From contig NQMI01000249.1 of NCBI GenBank assembly GCA_002270565.1, forward strand, positions 1 through 36,549: 36,549 bases of DNA. Direction: 5' to 3'. The notes beneath the pieces were generated by a model, which was not told where the DNA came from, did not search any database, and saw only the letters and a program-made list of their open reading frames with translations. The DNA comes from Stenocarpella maydis (lineage: Eukaryota; Ascomycota; Sordariomycetes; Diaporthales; Diaporthaceae). The first letter of the stretch is position 1; every line of letters begins with the position of its first letter. This document shows, piece by piece, positions 1 through 10,090 of this stretch. The translations under genes were made by a program, and so were the position numbers.

Positions 1-96
1 CTGTCAATTGTCCGAATTCGCCTCAGGGCACCACACTGCGACCCTGCCGAAACACACGCTGAACTGAATGCTATTTTATAGCACATATTCATCAGA
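1..96 (+). mobile_element. 3' end of an LTR (family shared with 25048-25557 and 33667-33710)
   Basis: These bases match the last ~97 bases of the LTR at 25048-25557 almost base for base, ending in the same TTCATCAG. They also contain the 33667-33710 piece. Sequence after the shared end differs in all three places, so this is the right-hand boundary of the element. The rest of the LTR lies outside the window. Differences from the 25.5-kb copy are almost all C/T or G/A; this copy keeps C at CpA sites where the other has TpA. One short AC-repeat length difference is also present. Confidence 0.75.
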
Positions 97-1912
97 CATA
101 TGAATATCATTAACTAGGCTTAAGGTAGTATAAACCTAGAGGAATAAGCTAAATACCTAGTCTAATAGATACTAGAACTAGTTAGTAATAGTTTCTACTA
201 AATTAATAACTTTAATAATATTAGTTTCATTAAATTATAGAATTAACTAAAGTATGAATAGTAAGGCTTAAAGGGCAGTATTTCTAAAGGGTATTAAAGG
301 TATAATAGGCTAAGAAGCTGCTTGAATAGGTAGTATAGGAGTATAATGCTCCTAATTAGAGGTTCTAGATAGAGTAGGGGTAGGCTTTTAAGGAGATTAG
401 TATCCTTAAGGTGGACCTTTCTTTAATAAGAGCCCCCTTGCCTTATTTATATCCTACTTTCTTCCTTTAGAGGGAGAACCTCTAGTAAATAGGGGAGTAA
501 AATGAATATCCTTCATTAAATAAATAGAGAATATAGGTTCTAATTAGTTCCTTATAGTAATAATGAAGGTAAATGTTTCTCTTTACCTTTATATTCTTAG
601 GAGAGGGCCTAATATGAGTGCTATCTGAAGGTATTAAATGTTTCTCTCTATTAGGGGTCTTAGGAGAGGTTAAAGCATAAGTGCTATTTAGGGTCCGCTA
701 AGATGCATATAGGAGTAAATAGGTCCTAATTAGTCCCTTATAATAATAATAAAGTTAAATATTTCTCTATATTAGAGCTGCTTTCTAAAGAGGCAAGATA
801 TAAGTGCTATCTAAGGGTATTCAATATTTCTCTCTACCAAGCCTATCTAAAAGAAGTAAAGATATTAAGTACTATTTAAAGTTTACTAAAATATATATAG
901 GAATAACTAGGTATAATCAGAATAAATAGTATTAGTATAGAAGGTTACATTAAATACTATAAAGTCTTACTATAATAGCATGCAGGAGCTACTCAACTAC
1001 AAGCAACTAGAGGAGAGGATAATATAAATATTCGGAATACCTTTATGTTATTAATGCTAGCTATCCTGATTGCAGGGGGTGCTGATAATAGCGGAAGCTC
1101 TGAGCTTACTAATTAGAAGGATAGCAGTTGGTAGGGCAGGAACCTCCTTAGATTCCCTATAGAAGTATATAAAGTCTGGAACTACTGCTGCCTAAACCCT
1201 ATATTATATAATATTAAGAAGATACCTTAGATATAGTATTTAATAGGGTAACTAGAGGTTATATAGATAACTTAAAAGGGAAAACTAAAGAGGGGCTTAA
1301 TTAAATAAACTAGGGCTTTATAATATTTAGCTTGCCTATATTAAGGAATTAGTATGCCTAACCTTTAGGTGTTATTTTTAAGGATAAGAGAGTTTTAGGT
1401 AAAGTAAGTGATTGGGATTTACCAATCCCTTTTTAATACTAGTCCTTTATATTTCATCTAAGGAAATAAACCCTCATTAGGTATCATTAAATCTGATTGA
1501 AATGAATTTTTAAGGCCTAAGGATATAAATCCTTTAGTAGCTTTTCCCAGAATATATAGCTAGGCTAGAGGCTTTATACTTACTACTAAATTAGGTATTC
1601 CGGGAGGGGGTTTAAAATATAGCTAAGGTAATGGAGTTAGCTTGGTATAGAGATTAGACTAGCCTTATATATACCTACTCCTATTACTACTGGGTTAATT
1701 GTAGGCAACTTGGGGAGGTATATCTAGCCTTTATATAATAGTAAAATCCTCTATTAAGAGCAAGAGGGCACTATAGCTCTAATTAGATTTAAATAATATT
1801 AAAAGTATAGAGATTTACTCCCATAAAGTAGCTAATAACCTTATAAATAAAATAGGGTAATAGGATATAAAAGTTGAAGAAACCTATATTTAATTTATAG
1901 GGCAGATACTAG
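97..1912 (-). mobile_element. Internal region of a decayed Ty3/gypsy-type element (minus strand)
   Basis: From about 900 to 1912 this is the reverse complement of about 21476-22885 (minus the solo LTR inserted there), so it is the leader and gag-side part of a minus-strand copy whose 5' LTR is at 1913-2301. The rest of the element is lost at the junction with the LTR tip at 1-96. No intact reading frame remains on either strand. The DNA is AT-rich with abundant TA and few CA/TG dinucleotides, consistent with RIP. I could not recognise a Gag domain. Confidence 0.65.
535..930. repeat. Tandem repeat, ~186-bp period, two copies plus a partial third
   Basis: A unit beginning AGGTTCTAATTAGTTCC at 535 recurs at 721 and, truncated, at about 909. 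Each unit carries the same order of motifs: the AATTAG block, a TATTTCTCT block, an AAGTGCTAT block, and a CTAAGATGCATATAGGA-like end. The units differ largely by C/T and G/A changes. The array lies inside the decayed gypsy fragment and is absent from the corresponding part of the 22-kb copy, so it is copy-specific or was lost there. Confidence 0.6.
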
Positions 1913-2301
1913 TGAAAACGGGCTAGAGGGAGTGAGAGGACTGAAACCTCTATATATATAAAAAGGCATATATTCTGCTAGAGCCCTGATTATATGACCA
2001 CCCTAAGAGGAGCATAAAAGGTAAGAAGAGGAGCCCCTAACGTGATAGGAGAGTTATGAGGGGAATAGAGGGTGCCAAAAGAGGAGGGCAGAAGAAGAAA
2101 GTATAAGAAAAGATTTCATAGTATACATGTATATATTAGACAGATATGAATTCATAGGGTATAAAAAGATTTATTCTCTAGGACTCGAAATTTCTTAAAA
2201 AGCAATGCAGGAGGGCCCCTTTTTATAGCCTTGGAGGCGACGCCAAGACTAGTTTTCCCCCCGGATCCCGGAACACACTGGTTCCCCTAGACCCTGGAAT
2301 A
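1913..2301 (-). mobile_element. LTR of gypsy-type element (minus orientation)
   Basis: This 389-bp segment is the reverse complement of the LTR at 21074-21475 and is in the same orientation as the solo LTR at 21708-22095. Read on the minus strand it begins TATTCC (mutated TGTTCC) and ends CCGTTTTCA, the TG...CA termini of an LTR. It carries a promoter-like CTATAAAAAGGGGCCC. It abuts the internal region at 1912, so it is the 5' LTR of the minus-strand copy. Confidence 0.8.
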
Positions 2302-2705
2302 CTATAAAGGTTATTTTAATTTAAATTTAAGAATTAAAGACTAAAAAGTTAAAATTTAATAAAATATCTTTATAAAAATGAAAGAATTTATAGTAATTCT
2401 TGAAATAAATTAACTAAGTAATAAAGATTTAAAAGTTTGAAATTAATATAGAGTTTAGCTAATAAATAGCTATACTTAAATAATATATGATTTTAAAACA
2501 ATACTTAAGGCCTTTAATAATCCTTATACCTAAAAAGGGAAATTTATTTATATATAGTTCTTATTAAAATATTGCCCTATTGAATCGCATGCAATCCTAC
2601 TGGGCTAGGCTGCCTAACTAAACTAAGGGGCTTGGTAGGGAAAGAGGCTACTTTTCCTGATTATATAAAATGCTCCTGCTTCCTCCAGACAGTTAAGTAA
2701 GCAAG

Positions 2706-2775
2706 CAATTACAGACCCATCAAAAAGAACCCCACGTATATATGTACTATCGCCATATGGCAAATTCCATTCAAC
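2706..2775 (+). repeat. Dispersed repeat, copy 1 (copy 2 at 27625-27697)
   Basis: The segment from CAATTACAGACCC to CCATTCAACA is shared with 27625-27697, with scattered substitutions and small indels. Both copies are preceded by GC-richer, LTR-like leader sequence and followed by very AT-rich DNA. This suggests the edge of a retroelement LTR, but no element body could be assigned. Confidence 0.5.
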
Positions 2776-2779
2776 AGCT

Positions 2780-3060
2780 CTTCATAATATTAACCTAAAG
2801 ATAGCTTTAAGCTTAATAGCTTAATAGTTTAGTAATGATATTAATATGAATTATTATAGTTTAAGATTCGGATTTACAATATAAAATAATAGTTTCATAA
2901 TTTAATATTAATAAATATAATAATTAAATAATTATTATTAAAGGTCTATATTAGAGATTAATGATTTTTAATATAAACTAATTATCTTGTATTCCTTAAA
3001 GATAATTATTTTTATTATAATTAAGAAGAGAAACTTAAAGCATATAATTAGTTTACATTA
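2780..3060 (+). repeat. Dispersed AT-rich repeat, copy 1 (copy 2 at 6318-6548)
   Basis: Beginning CTTCATAATATTAACC, this block aligns in the same orientation with 6318-6548, which carries a 9-base insertion after the first 17 bases. Shared landmarks include AAAGATAGCTTTAA, the ATAAAATAATAGTTT stretch and a terminal AATTAAGAAGA segment. No coding sense is visible. Confidence 0.5.
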
Positions 3061-4442
3061 AGAAACCTGAATATTTCTTAAGACATTTTATAGTCTTTTA
3101 TTTTAAAACTTAATATTATATAGAAATATTATTATATTATTATATAAGAATTTTTCTTAATACGGACTTATATTAAAATTTATAATATTATTCAAAACGA
3201 ATCTTTATATTTCATATTTAATAATTAAACTTTAATCACTATTTAAATATATAATAAATATTAAATTCTGTATTAAATATTAAGGTTTTAGTAAAATGAT
3301 CCTTTTTTAAGACTAATTATATCTTTGAATTTTATGCTATTCTTATATCAGTTTATTTAGTTAAATATTTAATATACTAATATTTCATAATGATAATATA
3401 TATCTTATGTTTTAAAAATGAAAAATACTTTTAGTAGTTTAAGTTATTTAAAACTTTAAATAAAATAATGTTGAATTTATAATAATATATAAAGCTATTT
3501 AAATCTTTATTATTTTATATATAATACTACAATATGGAATAAATTAATAATAAAATTATAAAACATTATATATTAATATTTATAAACTTAATTCCATTAA
3601 AGAAAACTTATTAAATATATTATTAATTAAGATATTTAATGATTTCACTTATAACTTTCTAATATATAACACATAGCTAAGCTTCTGTTCGTATTATATA
3701 ATACTAATAAATATTACTTTTATTTATATTAAACTATAAACTATTATGTCATGTTATTAAACTTATTCTTAAACTTTAGTAATTTATATTAGTATTGTTA
3801 AGCTAAATATATAGGTTTCCTTTTAAATTTAAAGATATTTATAATTTAATACCATTAAGTATTATATTTAAATAAATATACATTTCTAACTAAATGCCTT
3901 TCTAGTTGGAAATACCTTATATTATATAAGTATAAAGTAATTATATTATTAAGTTTCTTATTATAATTGAAATAATGAAATGGCTAAATCTCTTAATTAA
4001 TAATATATTTAATAAGTTTTCTTTATTAATTTAGTTACGTACCTAAGTATTAATATACAATTCCTTATAACTATATTATTAATTTATTTTATATTATAGA
4101 ATTATATTAAAATATTAAATATTTAAGCAGCTTTATATATTATTATAGGTTTTATATTATTGTTTTTTTAATTTTAAAATAGCCTAAGTTGCTAAAAGTA
4201 TTTTTCTTTATTAATATAAAGGATATATATTATTATTATAAATTAAGGATACATTAAAGTTTTAGATAAAGAAATGAGGATAATAATAATATAGAAATTA
4301 AAGATATAACTAGTACTAAAAAGAACTATTTTACTAAAACCTTCATATTTATAGGCCTACTTATACCTACCCTAATACCTGTTTTAAATTCGCAAAACAA
4401 TTAGAAATAAGCAATTAAATATAGTTAGCACTAATTCGTACC

Positions 4443-4614
4443 TGTGATGGGCGTTGCCCATGGCTGGTTATCTGGCTTATGTAACCGGACTCTAAGTATT
4501 TAGATATATTTCCCAAGGGCTTCCTACGGGGACCCTATATCTTTCATTCTTCATCTCTTTTACCCCATATTAATTCAATCAGATTCCCTCGTCATATTTA
4601 TAAACCCTATAATA
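4443..4614 (+). repeat. Left LTR of the short retroelement
   Basis: Starts TGTGATGGGCG and ends CCCTATAATA, the mutated form of the right repeat's CCCTGTGACA. The differences from the right LTR are mostly C/T and G/A transitions. Each repeat has its outer terminus better preserved than its inner one. Confidence 0.85.
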
Positions 4615-5797
4615 TTATAAAAGACCCTCTTCTTTTCTTAGCTAGTCTAAAAGAGTATTTCTTTTCTTTTCCTTAATTTTTATTCTTAAATATCTAATTT
4701 CCCTTATTTTTCCTATACCCGGCTGCTTGATATACCCCCTCTCTAGGGTTCTAGAAATATACAAAATTAAGATATATATAAAACTTGCTATAAATGCTAA
4801 TATAATTAGTTTAGAATATATATAGTTATATTATATATAGCTAATTAATATTGAAATCTAATAAATCTAGACTAACTAATGTCTTCCAGAGTTTTATAAT
4901 CTAGGCTAAAGCCTTAAGAAGTATGGGTTTTAGAGTGTTTAATATAGTTTTCTTAATTTCTACTATAAACACTATATATAAGGACCTAAATAATACTAAC
5001 AAAGCTTGCTAATGCTTAGCTAATATATAATAAGTAGGCCCTATAGACTTATTCCTTTGCAAGTTTAATTCTGCCTTCTTTAAAGTAAAAGCTAATACTT
5101 AGCCCTCAAATGCTAATGTCATACTATTAGTTATTGCTCTTAATAAGAATATAAAGAAGAGATTAGAAATTAAGGACTAGTTAGAAGATTATATGAAGTT
5201 TTATACCCTAGTATAAAAGCTCTCTAGCATACTTATAATAAAACCTCATCCTCCTCTCCTAACTGCTAATCTAATAAAGGTTAATATAGACTTAGCTTGC
5301 TTATAGCAATAAGAAAAATCTATACCTAGCTCTTACTTTAAATATATAAAACTAGGCTATATAACTTAGAATTATAAGGAATCTAAAGCAATAGCTATAT
5401 AATCCTTAGTAATTATTATAGTAAGTTAATAAGAGGGTATAAAGGATAATTAATGAAGGGAATAGAAAGGAGTAGGGAAGTACCATATTTATATACTAGA
5501 TTTAGGTTGGATAGGATGGAAACTAGTTGAGGAGGCTTATCTTTTTACCAAGAGCCCCCACTAGCAGCTCCATAGTGGTCTAATTTACTAAAAGAGGCTA
5601 ACTAAGCTAAATCGCTAATAGAAGAAGGTTAAGTGAAAACCATATAGTGCTACTCAGTATTTAGGGGAAATTTAGTAATTTCTAGTTAATCTAGGCGGTT
5701 AAGAGGGATACAGATTGCTAACTAAGGCAGCATATAGATGCTAATGGAGGTAGCATATAGATTGCTAATAGAGGTAGTATCCCTAATTAGGGGGTAA
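4615..5797 (+). mobile_element. Interior of the short retroelement
   Basis: No reverse transcriptase, protease or integrase trace is visible. One + frame at about 5091-5390 is interrupted only by TAG/TAA codons, as expected of a RIP-mutated reading frame with glutamines; its conceptual product is hydrophilic and matches nothing I recognise. A short imperfect direct repeat (AGGTAGCATATAGATTGCTAATA type) occurs at about 5720-5775. No convincing tRNA primer-binding site was seen after the left LTR. Confidence 0.45.
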
Positions 5798-5970
5798 TAT
5801 AATGGGTGTTACCTAGGGCTAGTTATCCAGCTTATATAACCAGACTCCAAGTATTTAGATATGTTTCCTAAGGGCTCCCTATGGGGACCCTTCATCTCTC
5901 TTTTCTTCGTCTTTCATACTCTATCTTAATTTAATCGGATTCCCTGGACTTGTCCATGAACCCTGTGACA
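5798..5970 (+). repeat. Right LTR of the short retroelement
   Basis: Begins TATAATGGGTG (mutated TGTGATGGG) and ends CCCTGTGACA, directly followed by the target duplication GTACC. It shares the block ACTC(T/C)AAGTATTTAGATAT and the CCTA(C/T)GGGGACCC motif with the left LTR. Confidence 0.85.
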
Positions 5971-5975
5971 GTACC

Positions 5976-6610
5976 AACTTTTATTAGTTATTTAGCCCTA
6001 GGTGGGTGCTACAGTTAATACAAGTGAGTAAATATTACAAAATTAATCTACTTACTAATATAGTCCACTTATTAGTAAACCACATTACCTGTTTATATTA
6101 CTTACGTTAAGTAATTTATATATATAAAAAGAGTATAATCAAGTTTTATATTACATTAATTTATATGTAGGTTTTAATAGTATTAAACTAGTTAATAGCT
6201 AAAGATAACTTCAAACTAAATATAATAAACTTAATATAATAATATTAACTATACTTATATTATATAAAGTATTTAGAAGAGCTTTAAGATATATAATAAA
6301 TTTATTTATATACAATTCTTCATAATATTAACCTAGCTAATACCTAAAGATAGCTTTAAATTTAATACCTTATTAATAGTCCTAGTATGCATTATTATAC
6401 TTTAAATCTAAGGCTGATAGTATAAAATAATAGTTTATAGTTTAAAAGTAGTAAAACTAATTAACTGATTATTATTCAAAGTAAATATTACAGGTTAATT
6501 ATTATTTATTTTAATTAAGAAGAAGCACTTAAACAATATAACTAGCGTGTAAGAATCTATATATTATACAGGAATGATAAAAATAGTTTATTAATTTATA
6601 TAATTTATAT
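5976..6610. other. AT-rich gene-free stretch up to the first gene island
   Basis: Continuation of the AT-rich block. It contains a second copy of the 2780-3060 repeat at 6318-6548 and a segment at about 6030-6115 resembling about 28140-28200. Composition changes abruptly near 6610 from very AT-rich to balanced DNA. Confidence 0.7.
6318..6548 (+). repeat. Dispersed AT-rich repeat, copy 2
   Basis: Direct-orientation match to 2780-3060 (see that entry). It ends within about 60 bases of the start of the GC-balanced island, so the element's edge lies close to the island boundary. Confidence 0.5.
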
Positions 6611-9600
6611 ATAAAGCTGAGTCTTTTTTCGTGGATTCCATGTCTTCCGTTCCTCGCCGTCATTGGCACGATTGGCGCATGTTCTTTACTGGCCGCCACA
6701 GGCGGCTTGCCGGGGCAGTGAAGATCAAAACCCCATGGAAGCAACACATCCTCGTTTACTGCTGTCTCCTCATCGAAAAGTCCTCGCTCTGTCGCGCGAC
6801 GCTGGCCAACGATGCTGTCAAGCATAAACAAGACTTGTAGTGGTGCCACATGTGGGTCCGCCATATTAGCCCACTTTTTGAAATGTGTGTACAGGGAGTC
6901 TGTTTCCCCTGCCCATAGAACACTATGTCCGTGCTGTGTCGAACTCCGTATGTCATGGCCCAATCTGGCGGACTTTTGGATCTTTGACGGCAACATGGGA
7001 ATTTGTAAGCTGCAGAATATGCCACCAGCGTCTTGCTCAGTACGCCGAGTTTGACGACTAGACCGAGGATGAGATTGGTCACATACATACTGCCTTCAGC
7101 TGTTTCTGTCCTGGAGAGGATCAGGCGCAAGGTGACAGGGTGCAAGGCGTTGCGAAAATGCTAGATCCCTTCCAATCTGAATATTCAGGGCCATGAAGAT
7201 AGCAAAGAACCGGCGGCTGGTGTGCTTTTGGAATATCAAGGCAGAAAACTACTACGTAAACGACGAGACGTTTGCAGCCCTTTTTGGAAAGGAGTGGCGG
7301 GACACTGCATTATGTAGACGAGAAAAGAGGATCAGCGGTGGCAGATCTTTTGTCGGGCAACAGTGGCTCAGTCTTCGCTGAATTGCAGCATGACTGGCTT
7401 TAAGAACTTGGCTGGTCATGTGCAAGTCGTTACAAACAAGCCAAACTGGAAGCTCAGTCGTGAGTTCAGGCTGTTTCCATTTCCCCTCATCGCGTGCGAC
7501 ATGCCCGCGAATCTACACTGGCATAGATGCGATTACCATGACTTCTGTTTTGGAGGTTGAATAGCAGAACCTACGTAGGTGGTAATCAATAAGGTGGTTT
7601 CCCTGGAGATCCGGACCCTGGGGTCGGAAGAATTTGCAAAGAAAGTGTGCTAGGTATTCTGCCTTGTGGAAATGTGGCAACCATTCGCGTCTGGCCTCGA
7701 CTTTGGTATCACGGTCCGCCGGAAGATTCTACTATCGCGTTTCAACGGCGGTGTACTTGTCGGCGCCGGTCAGATCGTGAACACTGAGAGAAACTTCAAC
7801 AATGTTGCCAGTGTCCAAGTTGAGTCATGGACGCATCAACCCACTGTTCCGGGGGCTGTCTTTCGGGTAGTGCAAAAGCAATGAGCCGAGACAAGATGGC
7901 CGCCATCCACGCCGTCCATGAGCTACGCCGAAATAGGAAATCGATGCAAGCCAATGGTGTGCCGTTCAAGTCCCATTTCGCTCGGGGACCCGGACTGCCG
8001 TGGCTGCAACGCCAAGGGGGCGCCCGTGTGACATTCGGCACTGGTTTCATATTTCGGGGGCCAGCCGACACGTCAGTCACGCCATTGGCATACAAGTCGG
8101 GAGCCTTCTGAAAACCAAGGAACATTGTGTTAGGGCAGCGGAGATGGCGTTCGCGGGTGATGCGCCTAGCAAAACGTCCTCACGGTAGATGTGGCCCTCA
8201 TAGTACTGCAGACCCGGATTCCTGCACTTGTCATGCGTTTGGAACTCGTGCGGTGATCAGTTTGAAGATCCCGAGCTAGTGAACAAAACAAACGTGAACC
8301 AGTCTCGTTTCCACCCAAGCTTTAGAACTCGATGTTCTTGTGAATTTGATGTAAAGGCATCTTCTCAACCAGACTTTCTCGACGCACAAATCCCATTGAA
8401 CATAGGTAATGACAAAGACGTCAGGGCCTGGGCGGTTAACTATCTGCCGGTCTTCATCCGTCGTCTGCCTCAGTGGTAAGGCCGACTCGGCACGACTTTG
8501 ACAGCCCCTTCAAACAGGGCGTAGTAGTGTAGTGGAAGAAACTGGCGCTGGAGAGCCACCCTGTTGGATACCTGCAGCGAGTGTTAGACGTCGTGCGCAC
8601 CCCCGAATCAGGAGCGGAGGCTGCGGCTGAGGCTGTGAGAAGAGGCGATTGCAACCTCTTGGCAGTTTCTGCTGCCGGGGTACCAAGAATGGCGATTAGG
8701 TTTGATCGGCATTAAACCACAACGAAAAACATATACTGGAGACATGACGTAAGATTTTGGGGTTTATGCCTTCGCAGAGCCCTAATAGGAGGGTCTATCG
8801 CGGACAGGGAGACGCACAATGAGACGACATGTCGAAAGATCAAGTGACTGCACGCCGAGCAAGCCTGAGGTGAGACCCAGGAGCCTTATCCTGGCTGGTG
8901 AAGGCCCCGGCCGAAAGCATATATTTATTTACATATGCATTCGACATTCCCGCCACTCGTCGTCCTATAAGACACGGTGACAAGACGGCAAGGCGTAGCC
9001 TATTTTTGGGTATCGCGGCTAGCCTGCCTTGACAAGCGTACCCGAGCGCCCAGGCAGACTGGGGAGCCTAGTAGAGCAGAGGAACGAAGGTTCTAGGACA
9101 TGTTGGGGCTGGGGGGAAGGGCCAATTGATGATGCTCATTAGATGATCCCAAGTTTCTCGGGTGCACATGTGATCGATCCAGCAAAGGTAGCTGCGGAAT
9201 ATCTCGCATGGCCTGAAGAAGGGAGCATGCGCGGGAGGCAATGCCTTAGGCGCTGTGCCACAGTGTTTCCCATGGGTTTCCCGAGTTGGCTTAGTGATTG
9301 AAACACATGAAGCACGCATTTGAGACGACATTCGCCTGCAGCAAGCCGGTCTAGGTCGAAAGGCCCACTACTGTGAGGCTGTCAACTGACAACGCAATTC
9401 TAGGACGACCGATCCCAGTAATTCCAAATGCGACGAACAGTCGACTGGCCGCAACTGAAGCGTGTGGCTTGCTGAGTGGACATGTTAGAAGTAATAGACC
9501 ACGTAGGCCAGAAGTCGGATATTAAATGGCGGACCAATCGCATGTTGTCGGGCGGCCAAGTGGCTGGACCTCAAAACAATACCCCAGCGATCGCCGTGCT

Positions 9601-9882
9601 CGCAGGGGGTGTGGGTAGAGCCTACCGAGACCCCGTCGTGTTTCGACCGATCTTCCAACACAGCAGTTCGACAGACAGGCTTGATTCATAGTTTGAAAAC
9701 TTCCTCTGCACTTCCACAACCGGGAGCACCAAGCGGCCGGGGCGAGGCCCAGTCGACTGTCACATATTCGTGTGGCTGTGTTTAATCCCAATGAGGTGAG
9801 GTTGGGCGAAATCCGGCTCCCAAGACTGTCAAACCGAGGCCCGTTCGTTGTGACAAGAAAACAACCGTCCAAAGAAACGCCT
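6611..9882. other. GC-balanced stretch with no recognisable gene
   Basis: About 3.3 kb of normal-composition DNA with only short open frames on both strands. The longest are a 155-codon minus frame (6529-6996), an overlapping 129-codon minus frame (6756-7145) that would include one hydrophobic segment, a 71-codon plus frame (7666-7884) and an 83-codon plus frame (8228-8479). None shows a family motif, a consistent intron structure or a convincing start context. The stretch may hold relics of one or more disrupted genes or non-coding regulatory DNA of the downstream secreted-protein gene. Confidence 0.5.
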
Positions 9883-9910
9883 CGTCGAGATGGGACTATT
9901 TATCTCGACG
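9883..9910 (+). promoter_or_regulatory. TATA-like box inside an 8-bp inverted repeat, upstream of HsbA-like gene
   Basis: CGTCGAGA (9883-9890) and TCTCGACG (9903-9910) are perfect inverted copies separated by 12 bases that contain TATTTAT (9897-9903, overlapping the right arm by one base). The site lies about 190 bases upstream of the ATG at 10091. The intervening leader is rich in C, T and CAA, as is usual for strongly expressed fungal genes. The core promoter role is inferred from position and composition only. Confidence 0.4.
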
Positions 9911-10090
9911 GCATCCCATTGAGATTCTTGTATTTCCCTTCCGTCCTCACTTCAATTCAAAACCTCATCAATCCTTCAACAGCATATATCAACCAACCGT
10001 CCAACCCGTCCCCCCTTCATTTCCGAGGCACTGGAGGCCAATTCCGCCGAGGCAACTTTATAGCTACCAGATAATCAATCACCAGCGACC

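Larger units (their letters stand above)
2302..4437. other. AT-rich gene-free block, heavily mutated repeats
   Basis: This is very AT-rich DNA with stops in all frames and no gene. A less mutated patch at about 2570-2785 contains a TATATAAAA box and a segment (2706-2775) that recurs at 27625-27697. The remainder (about 3060-4430) is near-random AT sequence in which I see no protein-coding trace. Confidence 0.7.
4438..5975 (+). mobile_element. Complete short LTR retroelement (TRIM-like) with GTACC target duplication
   Basis: Two direct terminal repeats of 172 and 173 bp (4443-4614 and 5798-5970) bound a 1.18-kb interior. The outermost bases are TGTGATGGG at the left and CCCTGTGACA at the right, so the element starts TG and ends CA. 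The five bases immediately outside are GTACC on both sides (4438-4442 and 5971-5975), a perfect target-site duplication. Total length is 1,528 bp, far too short for gag-pol. It is either a terminal-repeat retrotransposon in miniature or an internally deleted element. Strand is assigned arbitrarily from LTR layout. Confidence 0.85.

Noticed and set aside
7363..7560. A short plus-strand frame ending in HRCDYHDFCFGG, recalling the C-x-x-H-D-x-C core of phospholipase A2.
   Set aside because: The frame is only 65 codons, stops right after the motif, lacks the calcium loop and the other cysteines, and has no neighbouring exons that continue the fold. Chance similarity is more likely.
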